Below, one piece after another: positions 1 to 6,216 of a stretch of DNA of 9,505 nucleotides. The notes below the pieces were generated by a model, which was given only the letters and a program-made list of their open reading frames with translations, was not told the origin of the DNA and did not search any database. The DNA lies in contig VYCX01000180.1 of NCBI GenBank assembly GCA_009843725.1, positions 1-9,505 on the forward strand, read 5' to 3'. The stretch is from Boseongicola sp. SB0675_bin_26 (GTDB taxonomy: Bacteria; Pseudomonadota; Alphaproteobacteria; Rhodobacterales; Rhodobacteraceae). The position numbers and the translations under genes are program-made. Every line of letters starts with the position of its first letter. The stretch's first letter is position 1.

Positions 1-488
1 GACGTGACGAGCGAAAGCGCTTCCTCCGCCGAGAATGCGAATCCGTTCTCTTCCCGTATCGGAATCGGAACCGGTCGCGCGCCGGTGAACTCGATCATCG
101 AGCGGTAGATCGGAAATCCGGGATCGGGGTAGAGGATGTCCGCCCCGGGCTCGCCGAACATCAGGATGGCGGCGAACATCGTGACCTTGCCTCCCGGCAC
201 GATCAGGACGCTGTCCGGGTTCACCTCGATCGCGAAGCGCCGGTGAATGTCGGCAGCGACGGCTTCCCGAAGTTCCGGGATTCCGGTTGCGGGCGTATAG
301 CCGTGCTGGCCGTCGCGGAGCGCCTTTACTGCTGCCTCCACGATGTTTGCCGGGGTCGGGAAGTCCGGCTGGCCGATGCCCAGGTTGATGACGTCCTTGC
401 CGCCTGCGGCCAGCTCTCCCGCCCGCGCGAGCACGGCGAATGCGTTCTCCTCTCCTATGCGGTCAAATCCGCTGATCGCGCCCAGCAT
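1..488 (-). CDS. Class I/II PLP-dependent aminotransferase, N-terminal 162 residues (3' end beyond window)
   Basis: This is the N-terminal part of a fold-type I aminotransferase related to aspartate aminotransferases; such enzymes move an amino group between an amino acid and a 2-oxo acid using pyridoxal phosphate in the cytosol. Visible family motifs are NLGIGQPDFPTP (residues 35-46), HGYTPATGIPELREAV (62-77), the cofactor-phosphate loop region PGGK (98-101) and YPDPGFPIYRS (120-130). The Schiff-base lysine and C-terminal Arg lie outside the window. The ATG at 488 is preceded by AGGAG (500-496), which overlaps the stop of the upstream SDR gene, leaving a 10-nt gap. It is therefore probably the fourth gene of the leftward unit. 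The specific substrate cannot be told. The class assignment is firm; its role in sugar-acid catabolism is inference. Confidence 0.9.
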   Translation of the reverse strand, partial: MLGAISGFDRIGEENAFAVLARAGELAAGGKDVINLGIGQPDFPTPANIVEAAVKALRDGQHGYTPATGIPELREAVAADIHRRFAIEVNPDSVLIVPGGKVTMFAAILMFGEPGADILYPDPGFPIYRSMIEFTGARPVPIPIREENGFAFSAEEALSLVT

Positions 489-495
489 GCGTCTG

Positions 496-500
496 CTCCT
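496..500 (-). promoter_or_regulatory. Ribosome binding site of the aminotransferase gene, overlapping the SDR stop codon
   Basis: On the minus strand, AGGAG begins within the TAG stop of the SDR gene and sits 7 nt before the ATG at 488. This supports that start and suggests translational coupling of the two genes. Confidence 0.7.
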
Positions 501-1245
501 AGTACGTCGCCCGCCCGCCCGAAATGTCGAAGACGGCCGCGGTCGTGAAGCTGCACTCCCTGGACGACATCCAGGCCACCATGTTGGCGATTTCCTCCAC
601 CTCGACGAACCGTCCGCGCGGGATCTTCGACAGCATGAACTCGATGAACTCTTCGGTGACCTGCTCAAGGATCTCGGTGTTTGCCACTGCCGGCGTGACG
701 CAGTTCACGGCGATGTCGTGCTCGGCCACTTCCTTGCCGAGCGCCTTGGTGAAGCCGATGACGCCGGCCTTTGATGCCGCGTAATGCGTGGCCTTCGGGT
801 TGCCTTCCTTGCCCGCAATCGACGCGATGTTGACGATGCGCCCGTAGTTGCGGGTCTTCATTCCCGGCAGCACGGCCTTGTTTGTGTGATAGGTGCCCGT
901 AAGGTTGACGGCGATGACCTGATTCCAGACTTCCGTGTCGTATTCCTCGATCGCGGTAACGGGTCCGGCGATGCCGGCGGAATTCACGAGAATGTCTATG
1001 TGATCGAGCGCCGCCTCCGTCTCGGCGCATGCGGACGTGACCGACGCGAAGTCGGTGACGTCGCATTGGACGGCCCGTGCCCCGTCGATTCTGTCTGCCG
1101 CTGCCTTGGCCTTCTCGACATTGATGTCCCAGAGGCATGTCCGGGCCCCGGATTCGGCCAGCCTGTGGGCGCAGGCGAGCCCGATGCCCTGTGCGCCCCC
1201 GGTAATGACCGCGGCTTGTCCCGAGAGGTCGTAGATGTTCGCCAT
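499..1245 (-). CDS. SDR-family NAD(P)-dependent dehydrogenase, probably a 2-keto-3-deoxyaldonate dehydrogenase
   Basis: This is a classical short-chain dehydrogenase/reductase of 248 residues. It has the dinucleotide loop TGGAQGIG (15-22), an Asp at the end of beta-2 (LWD, Asp40) that favours NAD+ over NADP+, NSAG (88-91), Asn114, Ser142, and the catalytic YAASK (Tyr155, Lys159). After the active site, VTPA (183-186) replaces the usual PG motif, and the protein ends in SGGRATY. From memory both traits fit the SDR group containing 2-keto-3-deoxy-L-fuconate and -rhamnonate dehydrogenases. Beside a UxaA dehydratase and an FAH hydrolase, the expected reaction is oxidation of a 2-keto-3-deoxy sugar acid to a 2,4-diketo acid. 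The ATG at 1245 shares its A with the TGA of the upstream gene, so the two are coupled. A GTG at 1248 is an alternative start adding one residue. The family is certain; the substrate is inferred. Confidence 0.9.
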   Translation of the reverse strand: MANIYDLSGQAAVITGGAQGIGLACAHRLAESGARTCLWDINVEKAKAAADRIDGARAVQCDVTDFASVTSACAETEAALDHIDILVNSAGIAGPVTAIEEYDTEVWNQVIAVNLTGTYHTNKAVLPGMKTRNYGRIVNIASIAGKEGNPKATHYAASKAGVIGFTKALGKEVAEHDIAVNCVTPAVANTEILEQVTEEFIEFMLSKIPRGRFVEVEEIANMVAWMSSRECSFTTAAVFDISGGRATY

Positions 1246-2765
1246 CACATCACCGCTCCAATCTGCCAGGGCACGAATTCATGGTCGCCAAGCCCCTGCG
1301 CTTCGGATTTTGAAGTCGCGCCGCTGGCGACCTTGAGGAAGAGTTCGTAGATCTCGCGGCCCTTTTGATCGACCGTCGCTGCGCCGGTCAGGATGTCGCC
1401 TGCGTTGATGTCCATGTCGTCCTTCATGCGCGCGTACATTTCCGAATTCGTTGCGACTTTCACGGTTGGCGCGGGTTTCGAGCCGAACGCCGAGCCGCGG
1501 CCTGTCGTGAAGCACACGAGGTTGCAGCCACTGGCGATCTGTCCGGTCACGCTTGCCGGGTCATAGCCGGGACTGTCCATGAAGGTGAAGCCCCGTGCCG
1601 TTACCGGTTCTGCATACTTGTAGACACCGGCGAGAGGCGTGGTGCCGCCCTTTGCCGCCGCTCCGAGCGACTTTTCGAGGATCGTGGTCAGTCCGCCCTT
1701 CTTGTTGCCCGGCGACGGATTGTTGTCCATCGAGCCCCTGTTGCGGGCGGTGTAGTCCTCCCACCAGCGCACGAGCCAGACAAGCCTCTCGCCGACCTCC
1801 CGCGATGCCGCGCGCCGGGTCAGCAGGTGCTCCGCTCCGTAGATCTCCGGCGTCTCTGCGAGCACGCCCGTGCCGCCCTGCGCAACCAGCAGGTCGCAGG
1901 CACGGCCGAGTGCGGGGTTTGCCGTGATGCCGGACCATGCGTCCGAACCGCCGCATTGCAGCGCGACCATCAATTCGGAGGCGGGGCAGGGAGTGCGCGT
2001 TGCCCCATTGGCCAATGGCAGCATCGCCCGCACCCTTTCGATGCCAAGGTCGATGGTGCGCTGAAGGCCAGCGACGTTCTGTATGTTCATGGTCTGAAAC
2101 AGGGGTCCATGTTCGAGGCCATACGCTTCGAGAAGCCAGTCGATCTGGTTCATCTCGCAGCCGAGACCCACCATCAGGACTCCGGCATGGTTCGGATGCC
2201 GTGCATAGCCCCACATGACGCGTTGCAGCGCCTCGAATCCGTCGCCGTCTCCCTGCATTCCGCAGCCTGTGCCGTGAACGAATGCCACGACGCCATCCAC
2301 GTTCGGGAAGTCGGCAAGCTCTTCGGGACCAAACGCGTCGGCGATGCGGCGGGCTGCCGTCGCCGAACAGTTCACCGAGGTCACGACGGCGATGAAGTTG
2401 CGGGTGCCGGTGCTGCCGTTGTCGCGGCGATATCCCATGAACGTGTCGCGCGCCTCCTCCGCCACCATTTCGATCGGGCGAAGGTCGGTTCCGAACTCGT
2501 AGTTCATGTCCGTGTTGCGGAAATCGGTGTTGTGCGTATGCACATGGTCTCCCGGCGCAATTTGCTTGGAGGCGTAGCCGATGATCTGCGCGTACTTTCG
2601 GACTTCTTCGCCCTTGGGAATCGCGCCTGTCGCCACCTTGTGACCCGACGAGACCGGCGCCGTGATCCTGACGCCTTCGACGACCGCGCCGACGTCAAGG
2701 CGCCGGGTCGCCGTGACCACGTTGTCGGCGGCGTCCAGCCTGACATATGACGGATGTTGAGCCAT
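1245..2765 (-). CDS. UxaA-family (altronate/galactarate dehydratase-like) hydro-lyase, SAF domain fused to catalytic domain
   Basis: This 506-residue protein has an N-terminal SAF domain (about 11-85, with HVHTHN at 74-79) fused to the large altronate/galactarate dehydratase domain, the usual full-length UxaA arrangement. Family signatures include GTRNF (120-124), VNCS (131-134), HGTGCG (164-169), GLGCE (200-204), LQCGGSDAWSG (269-279), DNNPSPGNKKGGL (347-359) and TTGRGSAFGSKPAPTVK (420-436). Family members are metal (iron)-dependent enzymes that remove water from a sugar acid to give a 2-keto-3-deoxy acid. It lies 60 nt downstream of denD and overlaps the SDR start by one base, so it belongs to the leftward operon. 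The start at 2765 has only a weak ribosome site; it is chosen because the SAF domain begins soon after. The usual product label altronate dehydratase may not match the true substrate here, since no altronate oxidoreductase gene is present. Confidence 0.92.
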   Translation of the reverse strand: MAQHPSYVRLDAADNVVTATRRLDVGAVVEGVRITAPVSSGHKVATGAIPKGEEVRKYAQIIGYASKQIAPGDHVHTHNTDFRNTDMNYEFGTDLRPIEMVAEEARDTFMGYRRDNGSTGTRNFIAVVTSVNCSATAARRIADAFGPEELADFPNVDGVVAFVHGTGCGMQGDGDGFEALQRVMWGYARHPNHAGVLMVGLGCEMNQIDWLLEAYGLEHGPLFQTMNIQNVAGLQRTIDLGIERVRAMLPLANGATRTPCPASELMVALQCGGSDAWSGITANPALGRACDLLVAQGGTGVLAETPEIYGAEHLLTRRAASREVGERLVWLVRWWEDYTARNRGSMDNNPSPGNKKGGLTTILEKSLGAAAKGGTTPLAGVYKYAEPVTARGFTFMDSPGYDPASVTGQIASGCNLVCFTTGRGSAFGSKPAPTVKVATNSEMYARMKDDMDINAGDILTGAATVDQKGREIYELFLKVASGATSKSEAQGLGDHEFVPWQIGAVM

Positions 2766-2825
2766 GGCATGATCTGCCGCGCTTTCGCCTGAAACGGTGT
2801 CTGCGCCGCTGGCGCGTTCCGGCGG

Positions 2826-3794
2826 TCACGCGGCGGGCATATCCTCCTCGATATAGGTCTGCACGATCGAGGCGAAGTCCGGGTCGGCGGCAAATCCAAG
2901 CTTGACGGCGCGCTCGGGAGCGAAATTCCTTGGCCAGCCCGCGACGATCTTCATGATCGTTTCGTCGGGTTGCGGCTTGATGAACGAAACGGCGCTTTCG
3001 CCGGCAACGTCCCGAAGGGCCTCGATCTGTTCCGCCACGGTGCAGGACACGCCAGGCATGTTGAGTGCGCGATGCCCGTCAAGCCTGTCAAGGTCCAGCG
3101 TTGCCGCGTGCCTGAGGAACCCCGCTGCCGAGCGGGGAGAGGCATGCCAGTGACGAACGGTGTCCTGGACGGGCAGGATCGCCTCCTTGCGGTTCAGCGG
3201 CTCGCGAATGATTCCGGAGAAGAAGGATGATGCGGCGCCGTTGGCCTTGCCTGGTCGCACGCAGATGGTCGGCAGACGGATGGACATGCCGTCGAGGTAG
3301 CCTTTGCGAATGTAGTCGCCGAGCATGAGTTCCGAGATTGCCTTCTGCGCTCCGTATGACGTCCGCGGCATCGTGGGAAAGTCGTCACCGATCTTGTCAG
3401 GGAATGGCGGCCCGAACACGGCGATGGAGGACGTGAATATGATCTTCGGGCAGTAGGTGCCGCCTGATGCGGTTGTCTCGGCGCGAAAGGCCTCGAGAAA
3501 TCCCCTGAATGCAACCATGTTGACGTTCCAGCCAAGGTCGAAACTCGCCTCGGCCTCCCCGGAGACGATCGCGGCGAGGTGGTAGACGAGATCGAATCGC
3601 CCGGTGGCCATTGACTTCATCATCGCCTGGTCTGTCACGCTGCCCTCGACACGACGTGCCGCAGGCGCTCCGCTCTCCGGAAAGGCCATGTCCAGGAGCG
3701 TGACCTCGTCACCGCCCGACAGGGGGTCGGAAGCCAGCAGCCGCGCCAGTTTCTGGCCCACCATGCCGCCACCGCCGATGATCAGGATCTTCAA
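2826..3794 (-). CDS. denD: D-erythronate dehydrogenase family protein (extended SDR), TTG start
   Basis: This is an extended short-chain dehydrogenase of 322 residues resembling DenD, the NAD-dependent enzyme that oxidises D-erythronate at C2. It shows the nucleotide-binding GGGGMVG (7-13), Asp35 after beta-2 (NAD preference), HLAAIVSGEAEASFDLGW (72-89), TSSIAVFGPPFPD (121-133), the active-site YGAQK (Tyr147, Lys151), RLPTICVRPGK (173-183), RHWHASPR (214-221) and GWPRNF (286-291). The last four are characteristic of the DenD group as I recall it. The TTG at 3794 is chosen because GGAGG (3804-3800) stands 5 nt before it and the family begins with KILI(I/T)GG. An in-frame ATG at 3872 would add 26 residues of non-family sequence. 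It is the first gene of the leftward unit. The usual partners for 2-keto-tetronates (OtnC, OtnI) are absent here, so the true substrate may differ. Confidence 0.85.
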   Translation of the reverse strand: MKILIIGGGGMVGQKLARLLASDPLSGGDEVTLLDMAFPESGAPAARRVEGSVTDQAMMKSMATGRFDLVYHLAAIVSGEAEASFDLGWNVNMVAFRGFLEAFRAETTASGGTYCPKIIFTSSIAVFGPPFPDKIGDDFPTMPRTSYGAQKAISELMLGDYIRKGYLDGMSIRLPTICVRPGKANGAASSFFSGIIREPLNRKEAILPVQDTVRHWHASPRSAAGFLRHAATLDLDRLDGHRALNMPGVSCTVAEQIEALRDVAGESAVSFIKPQPDETIMKIVAGWPRNFAPERAVKLGFAADPDFASIVQTYIEEDMPAA

Positions 3795-3799
3795 TTGCG

Positions 3800-3804
3800 C
3801 CTCC
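3800..3804 (-). promoter_or_regulatory. Ribosome binding site that fixes the denD TTG start
   Basis: GGAGG on the minus strand sits 5 nt before TTG at 3794. It decides in favour of the rare TTG start over the upstream in-frame ATG at 3872, which has no comparable site. Confidence 0.7.
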
Positions 3805-3925
3805 GTGGTTGCTCGGCGGAGATTGTCTGGAACACCGCCTGAATTCAAGTGCTGCCGGTCGTTCGACACCACGTCAAAATCGGGCTAGGTGAGCTGCGAA
3901 GGCACGGAACGGATGCCGGCAATGC

Positions 3926-3930
3926 GGAGG
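3926..3930 (+). promoter_or_regulatory. Ribosome binding site that fixes the FAH-family start
   Basis: GGAGG lies 9 nt before ATG 3940. Upstream in-frame ATGs at 3889, 3913, 3922 and 3931 are worse choices: the one at 3931 directly abuts this site, and the others would add residues the family lacks. Confidence 0.75.
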
Positions 3931-3939
3931 ATGACCTGG

Positions 3940-4785
3940 ATGAAACTTGTGCGCTATGGAATTTCCGGAGAGGAGAAGCCCGGACTGATCGACGGCAACG
4001 GTGCGCTGCGCGACCTGTCCTCGCATGTGGCAGACATATCGGGCTCGATGCTTGACGAAGCCTCGCTCGACCGGCTGCGCGCGCTCGATGCATCCTCGCT
4101 TCCGAAGGTGGAGGGCGATGCTCGGTTGGGCGTGCCGGTCAGCGGCATCGGCAAGTACATGTGCATCGGCCTGAATTACCGCGATCACGCGGAGGAAGCG
4201 GGAATGCCGATCCCGGACCATCCGATTCTCTTCATGAAGGCGAATTCCGCCATTTCGGGGCCCGATGATCCGGTGTCCATTCCGCGCGGCTCGACCAGTT
4301 CCGACTGGGAGATCGAGCTGGGCGCCGTGATCGGCACGACGGCCAAGTATGTGAGCGCGGCGGAAGCGCTCAGCCACGTGGCCGGGTACTGCATCTGCAA
4401 CGACGTGTCGGAACGCCACTTCCAGATTCACCTGTCCGGGAACTGGACCAAGGGCAAGTCCTGCGACACTTTCGGCCCCACGGGTCCCTGGCTGGTCACG
4501 AGGGACGAGATTCCCGATCCTCAGTCCCTTGACATGCAGCTCGGCGTGAATGGCGAGCGCATGCAGGAGGGCAATACCAGGACCATGATCTTCACGGTGG
4601 CCGAGATCGTGTCGCACCTTTCGCAGCTGTTCACGCTGCATCCTGGCGACGTGATTTCGACCGGAACCCCGCCGGGTGTCGGCATGGGCATGAAGCCGCC
4701 AAGATACCTCAAGGCGGGTGACGTGATGGAGCTGACGATCGACGGGCTCGGAACGCAGCGCCAAAAGGTCGTGGAGGATGCCTGA
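3940..4785 (+). CDS. Fumarylacetoacetate hydrolase family protein, probable 2,4-diketo-3-deoxyaldonate hydrolase
   Basis: This 281-residue member of the FAH superfamily cleaves a C-C bond in diketo acids using a divalent metal. The metal ligands expected for the fold are visible: Glu124 and Glu126 in DWEIELG and Asp155 in NDVSER. Other signatures are the His83-containing NYRDHAEEAG (79-88), LFMKANSAISGP (97-108), NWTKGKSCDTFGPTGPWLV (168-186) and STGTPPGVG (240-248). It closely resembles the subgroup annotated as ureidoglycolate lyase or 2,4-diketo-3-deoxy-L-fuconate/rhamnonate hydrolase. The SDR and UxaA enzymes opposite it favour the second reading: release of pyruvate plus a short hydroxyacid (lactate from a deoxyhexonate, glycolate from a pentonate). 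Its last 8 nt overlap the next gene. Ureidoglycolate lyase is less likely because no purine-catabolism gene is present. Confidence 0.9.
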   Translation: MKLVRYGISGEEKPGLIDGNGALRDLSSHVADISGSMLDEASLDRLRALDASSLPKVEGDARLGVPVSGIGKYMCIGLNYRDHAEEAGMPIPDHPILFMKANSAISGPDDPVSIPRGSTSSDWEIELGAVIGTTAKYVSAAEALSHVAGYCICNDVSERHFQIHLSGNWTKGKSCDTFGPTGPWLVTRDEIPDPQSLDMQLGVNGERMQEGNTRTMIFTVAEIVSHLSQLFTLHPGDVISTGTPPGVGMGMKPPRYLKAGDVMELTIDGLGTQRQKVVEDA

Positions 4786-5734
4786 GCGGCCCGCTCTCCT
4801 GCAGCTCGGCAAGGTCTCGGAGCGCATGGCGGAGCGGCTTGTCGCCGGATTCGAAGTTGTCCAGCTGCCGCCCGACCACGAAGCGTTCCTTGCTGAGCGG
4901 GGTTCGGAATTCGCTGCAATCGCCACGATGAGGGGCGTTCCGGACGACGTGCTTGCCGAGCTTCCGAACCTCAAGGTCATTTCGAGTTTCGGGGTCGGTT
5001 ACGACAACATCGATGCCGTCGTGGCGGCGAGCAGGGGCATTCTGGTCGCTCACACGCCCGATGTCCTGAACGACGAGGTCTCGGACACGGCAATCATGCT
5101 TTGGCTTGCGGTCAGCAAGGAACTGCTGCCCGCGGAACGCTGGGCGCGTTCGGGTGCCTGGGAAACGAAGGGCGCGTATCCGCTGGCGCGTACCGTCAGG
5201 GGCCGCAACGTAGGCATTTTGGGCCTTGGACGGATAGGGCAGGCAATCGCGAAGATGACTGAGATGTTCGGAGCCAAGGTGCATTATCACGGCCGCGCTC
5301 GAAAGAACGTGCCTTACCTGTACTTTGACGACCTTGCGGACATGGCGAGCGAGGTGGATGTGCTGTTCGTCATAACTCCGGGCGGCAAGGGAACGCGGCA
5401 CCTTGTGAATGCCGAGGTCCTGGGCGCACTTGGGCCGAAGGGCATCCTCATCAACGTTTCCAGGGGCAGCGTGGTTGACGAGGTGGCTCTGGTTGCGGCT
5501 CTCAGGGAAGGCCGCCTGGGCGCGGCCGGGCTTGACGTGTTCGAGGACGAGCCGCGAATCCCGGATGCACTGAAGGACATGGAGAACGTGGTCCTGCTGC
5601 CGCATATCGGCAGTGCGACCGTCGAGACCCGGCGGGCCATGGGCGATCTGGTCTGCGACAATCTCGACGCATGGCTGGCGGATGGAAAGGTCGTGACGCC
5701 AGTCCCGGAGTGCCTGCATCTGAACAGGCAGTGA
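4778..5734 (+). CDS. D-2-hydroxyacid dehydrogenase, glyoxylate/hydroxypyruvate reductase type
   Basis: This 318-residue protein is a complete D-isomer-specific 2-hydroxyacid dehydrogenase. The substrate loop is FGVGYDNID (71-79), the Rossmann motif is GLGRIG (149-154), and the catalytic set is Arg229 (SRG), Glu258 (FEDEP) and His276 (LPHIG). After beta-2 the sequence reads YHGRARK (170-176) instead of carrying an acidic residue, which suggests NADPH preference, as in glyoxylate/hydroxypyruvate reductases (GhrB/HprA type). ATG 4778 overlaps the end of the FAH gene by 8 nt and abuts a GGAGG, so the two are translationally coupled. It probably interconverts a short 2-keto acid and its hydroxyacid, such as glyoxylate/glycolate or hydroxypyruvate/glycerate, made from the FAH product. 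The exact substrate is not determined by sequence. Confidence 0.92.
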   Translation: MPERPALLQLGKVSERMAERLVAGFEVVQLPPDHEAFLAERGSEFAAIATMRGVPDDVLAELPNLKVISSFGVGYDNIDAVVAASRGILVAHTPDVLNDEVSDTAIMLWLAVSKELLPAERWARSGAWETKGAYPLARTVRGRNVGILGLGRIGQAIAKMTEMFGAKVHYHGRARKNVPYLYFDDLADMASEVDVLFVITPGGKGTRHLVNAEVLGALGPKGILINVSRGSVVDEVALVAALREGRLGAAGLDVFEDEPRIPDALKDMENVVLLPHIGSATVETRRAMGDLVCDNLDAWLADGKVVTPVPECLHLNRQ

Positions 5735-5739
5735 TCGCC

Positions 5740-6000
5740 GACCTTGTCGTGCGTCATTTCGCCCGCTGAAACGTGGGCTTCCCAGCCGGCGTTGATCCGC
5801 CCGTCATGCTACGCGCAGTGGACCGGCCATAGCTCCTCGGTCTGAGGCACATATGTGGGGCTTGGCTGACGGCCGAAGAACAGCTCGGAGGCGCCAAGGT
5901 CAGGATAGGCGACAGCGAGCACGCCGACCCGAAGCCGATTCCGCCAGGTACGCGCGGTCGCGCCAGTCGTCCCGATCTGGCGGTCGCAAATTCCGCGCAG
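5740..6000 (-). pseudogene. Decayed 3'-half copy of the adjacent dienelactone hydrolase gene
   Basis: Nucleotides here align by eye with 6330-6597 of the intact hydrolase gene. A 23-bp stretch is identical (5778-5800 and 6381-6403), and the next 73 nt are colinear without gaps. The translated remnant reads LAVAYPDLGAS...FFGRQPS, then a TAG at 5811-5809 where the intact gene has Glu233, then RINAGWE. About 16 nt are missing between the GF of the nucleophile elbow and the AYPDL segment, which shifts the frame and removes the Cys nucleophile. The homology fades near 6000 and, on the other side, close to the stop of the hydroxyacid dehydrogenase gene. The matching strand and position suggest a partial tandem duplication followed by decay. 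It cannot encode an active enzyme. Confidence 0.8.
5761..5778 (+). terminator. Possible weak terminator hairpin after the hydroxyacid dehydrogenase gene
   Basis: GCCCGC (5761-5766) can pair with GTGGGC (5773-5778), giving a 6-bp stem with one G-T wobble and a TGAAAC loop. It is 27 nt past the stop codon. Only two Ts follow, so intrinsic termination is doubtful. It also lies inside the degenerate hydrolase copy and could be fortuitous. Confidence 0.22.
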
Positions 6001-6216
6001 ACTTGTCCGTGCAAGGCTGCTTCTGGTTCCGATAGATGGAACGTATCCGATTCGCTGGCCTGGAAGCCTTGATTCAGGTGAGGATTGAAGCCTCGGCTCT
6101 GGCAAGAGCTGCGCGGGTTTCAATTGCGCAGGTAGGCGCCGAGGCGTTCACGTCGCCCCTTGGTGAAGCGAGACACGGACGTTGTCGTGCACTTGAACGG
6201 CTGCCAGTGTCGCTCG
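6001..6216. other. Non-coding stretch between the hydrolase gene and its decayed copy
   Basis: No gene or convincing signal was recognised. On the minus strand a short frame ending with TGA near 6124 reads RRERLGAYLRN, which could be the tail of a lost gene. The hydrolase copy to its left does not visibly extend into it. Confidence 0.4.

Larger units (their letters stand above)
3795..3939. promoter_or_regulatory. Divergent promoter region between denD and the FAH-family gene
   Basis: This 145-bp spacer separates two divergent transcription units and must carry promoters for both. A small dyad, GTCG-TT-CGAC (3858-3867), is a possible regulator half-site pair, and TTCGAC at 3862-3867 could serve as a -35 element for the rightward unit. 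No -10 box is convincing. Ribosome sites for both genes lie at its two ends. The regulator is not encoded in the window. Confidence 0.4.

Noticed and set aside
1365..2750. Long plus-strand open frame (461 codons) opposite the UxaA gene
   Set aside because: It mirrors the UxaA coding strand, is rich in Arg/His/Cys and lacks family motifs. It is an antisense shadow common in GC-rich genes.
3874..4980. Minus-strand open frame of 368 codons opposite the FAH-family gene
   Set aside because: The FAH and hydroxyacid dehydrogenase reading frames carry complete catalytic motifs. The antisense frame has none and spans two genes.
5809..6123. Minus-strand open frame of 104 codons as an independent small gene
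   Set aside because: Its C-terminal half matches the neighbouring hydrolase and its N-terminal half has no recognisable relation to it. It is part of the decayed copy, not a gene.
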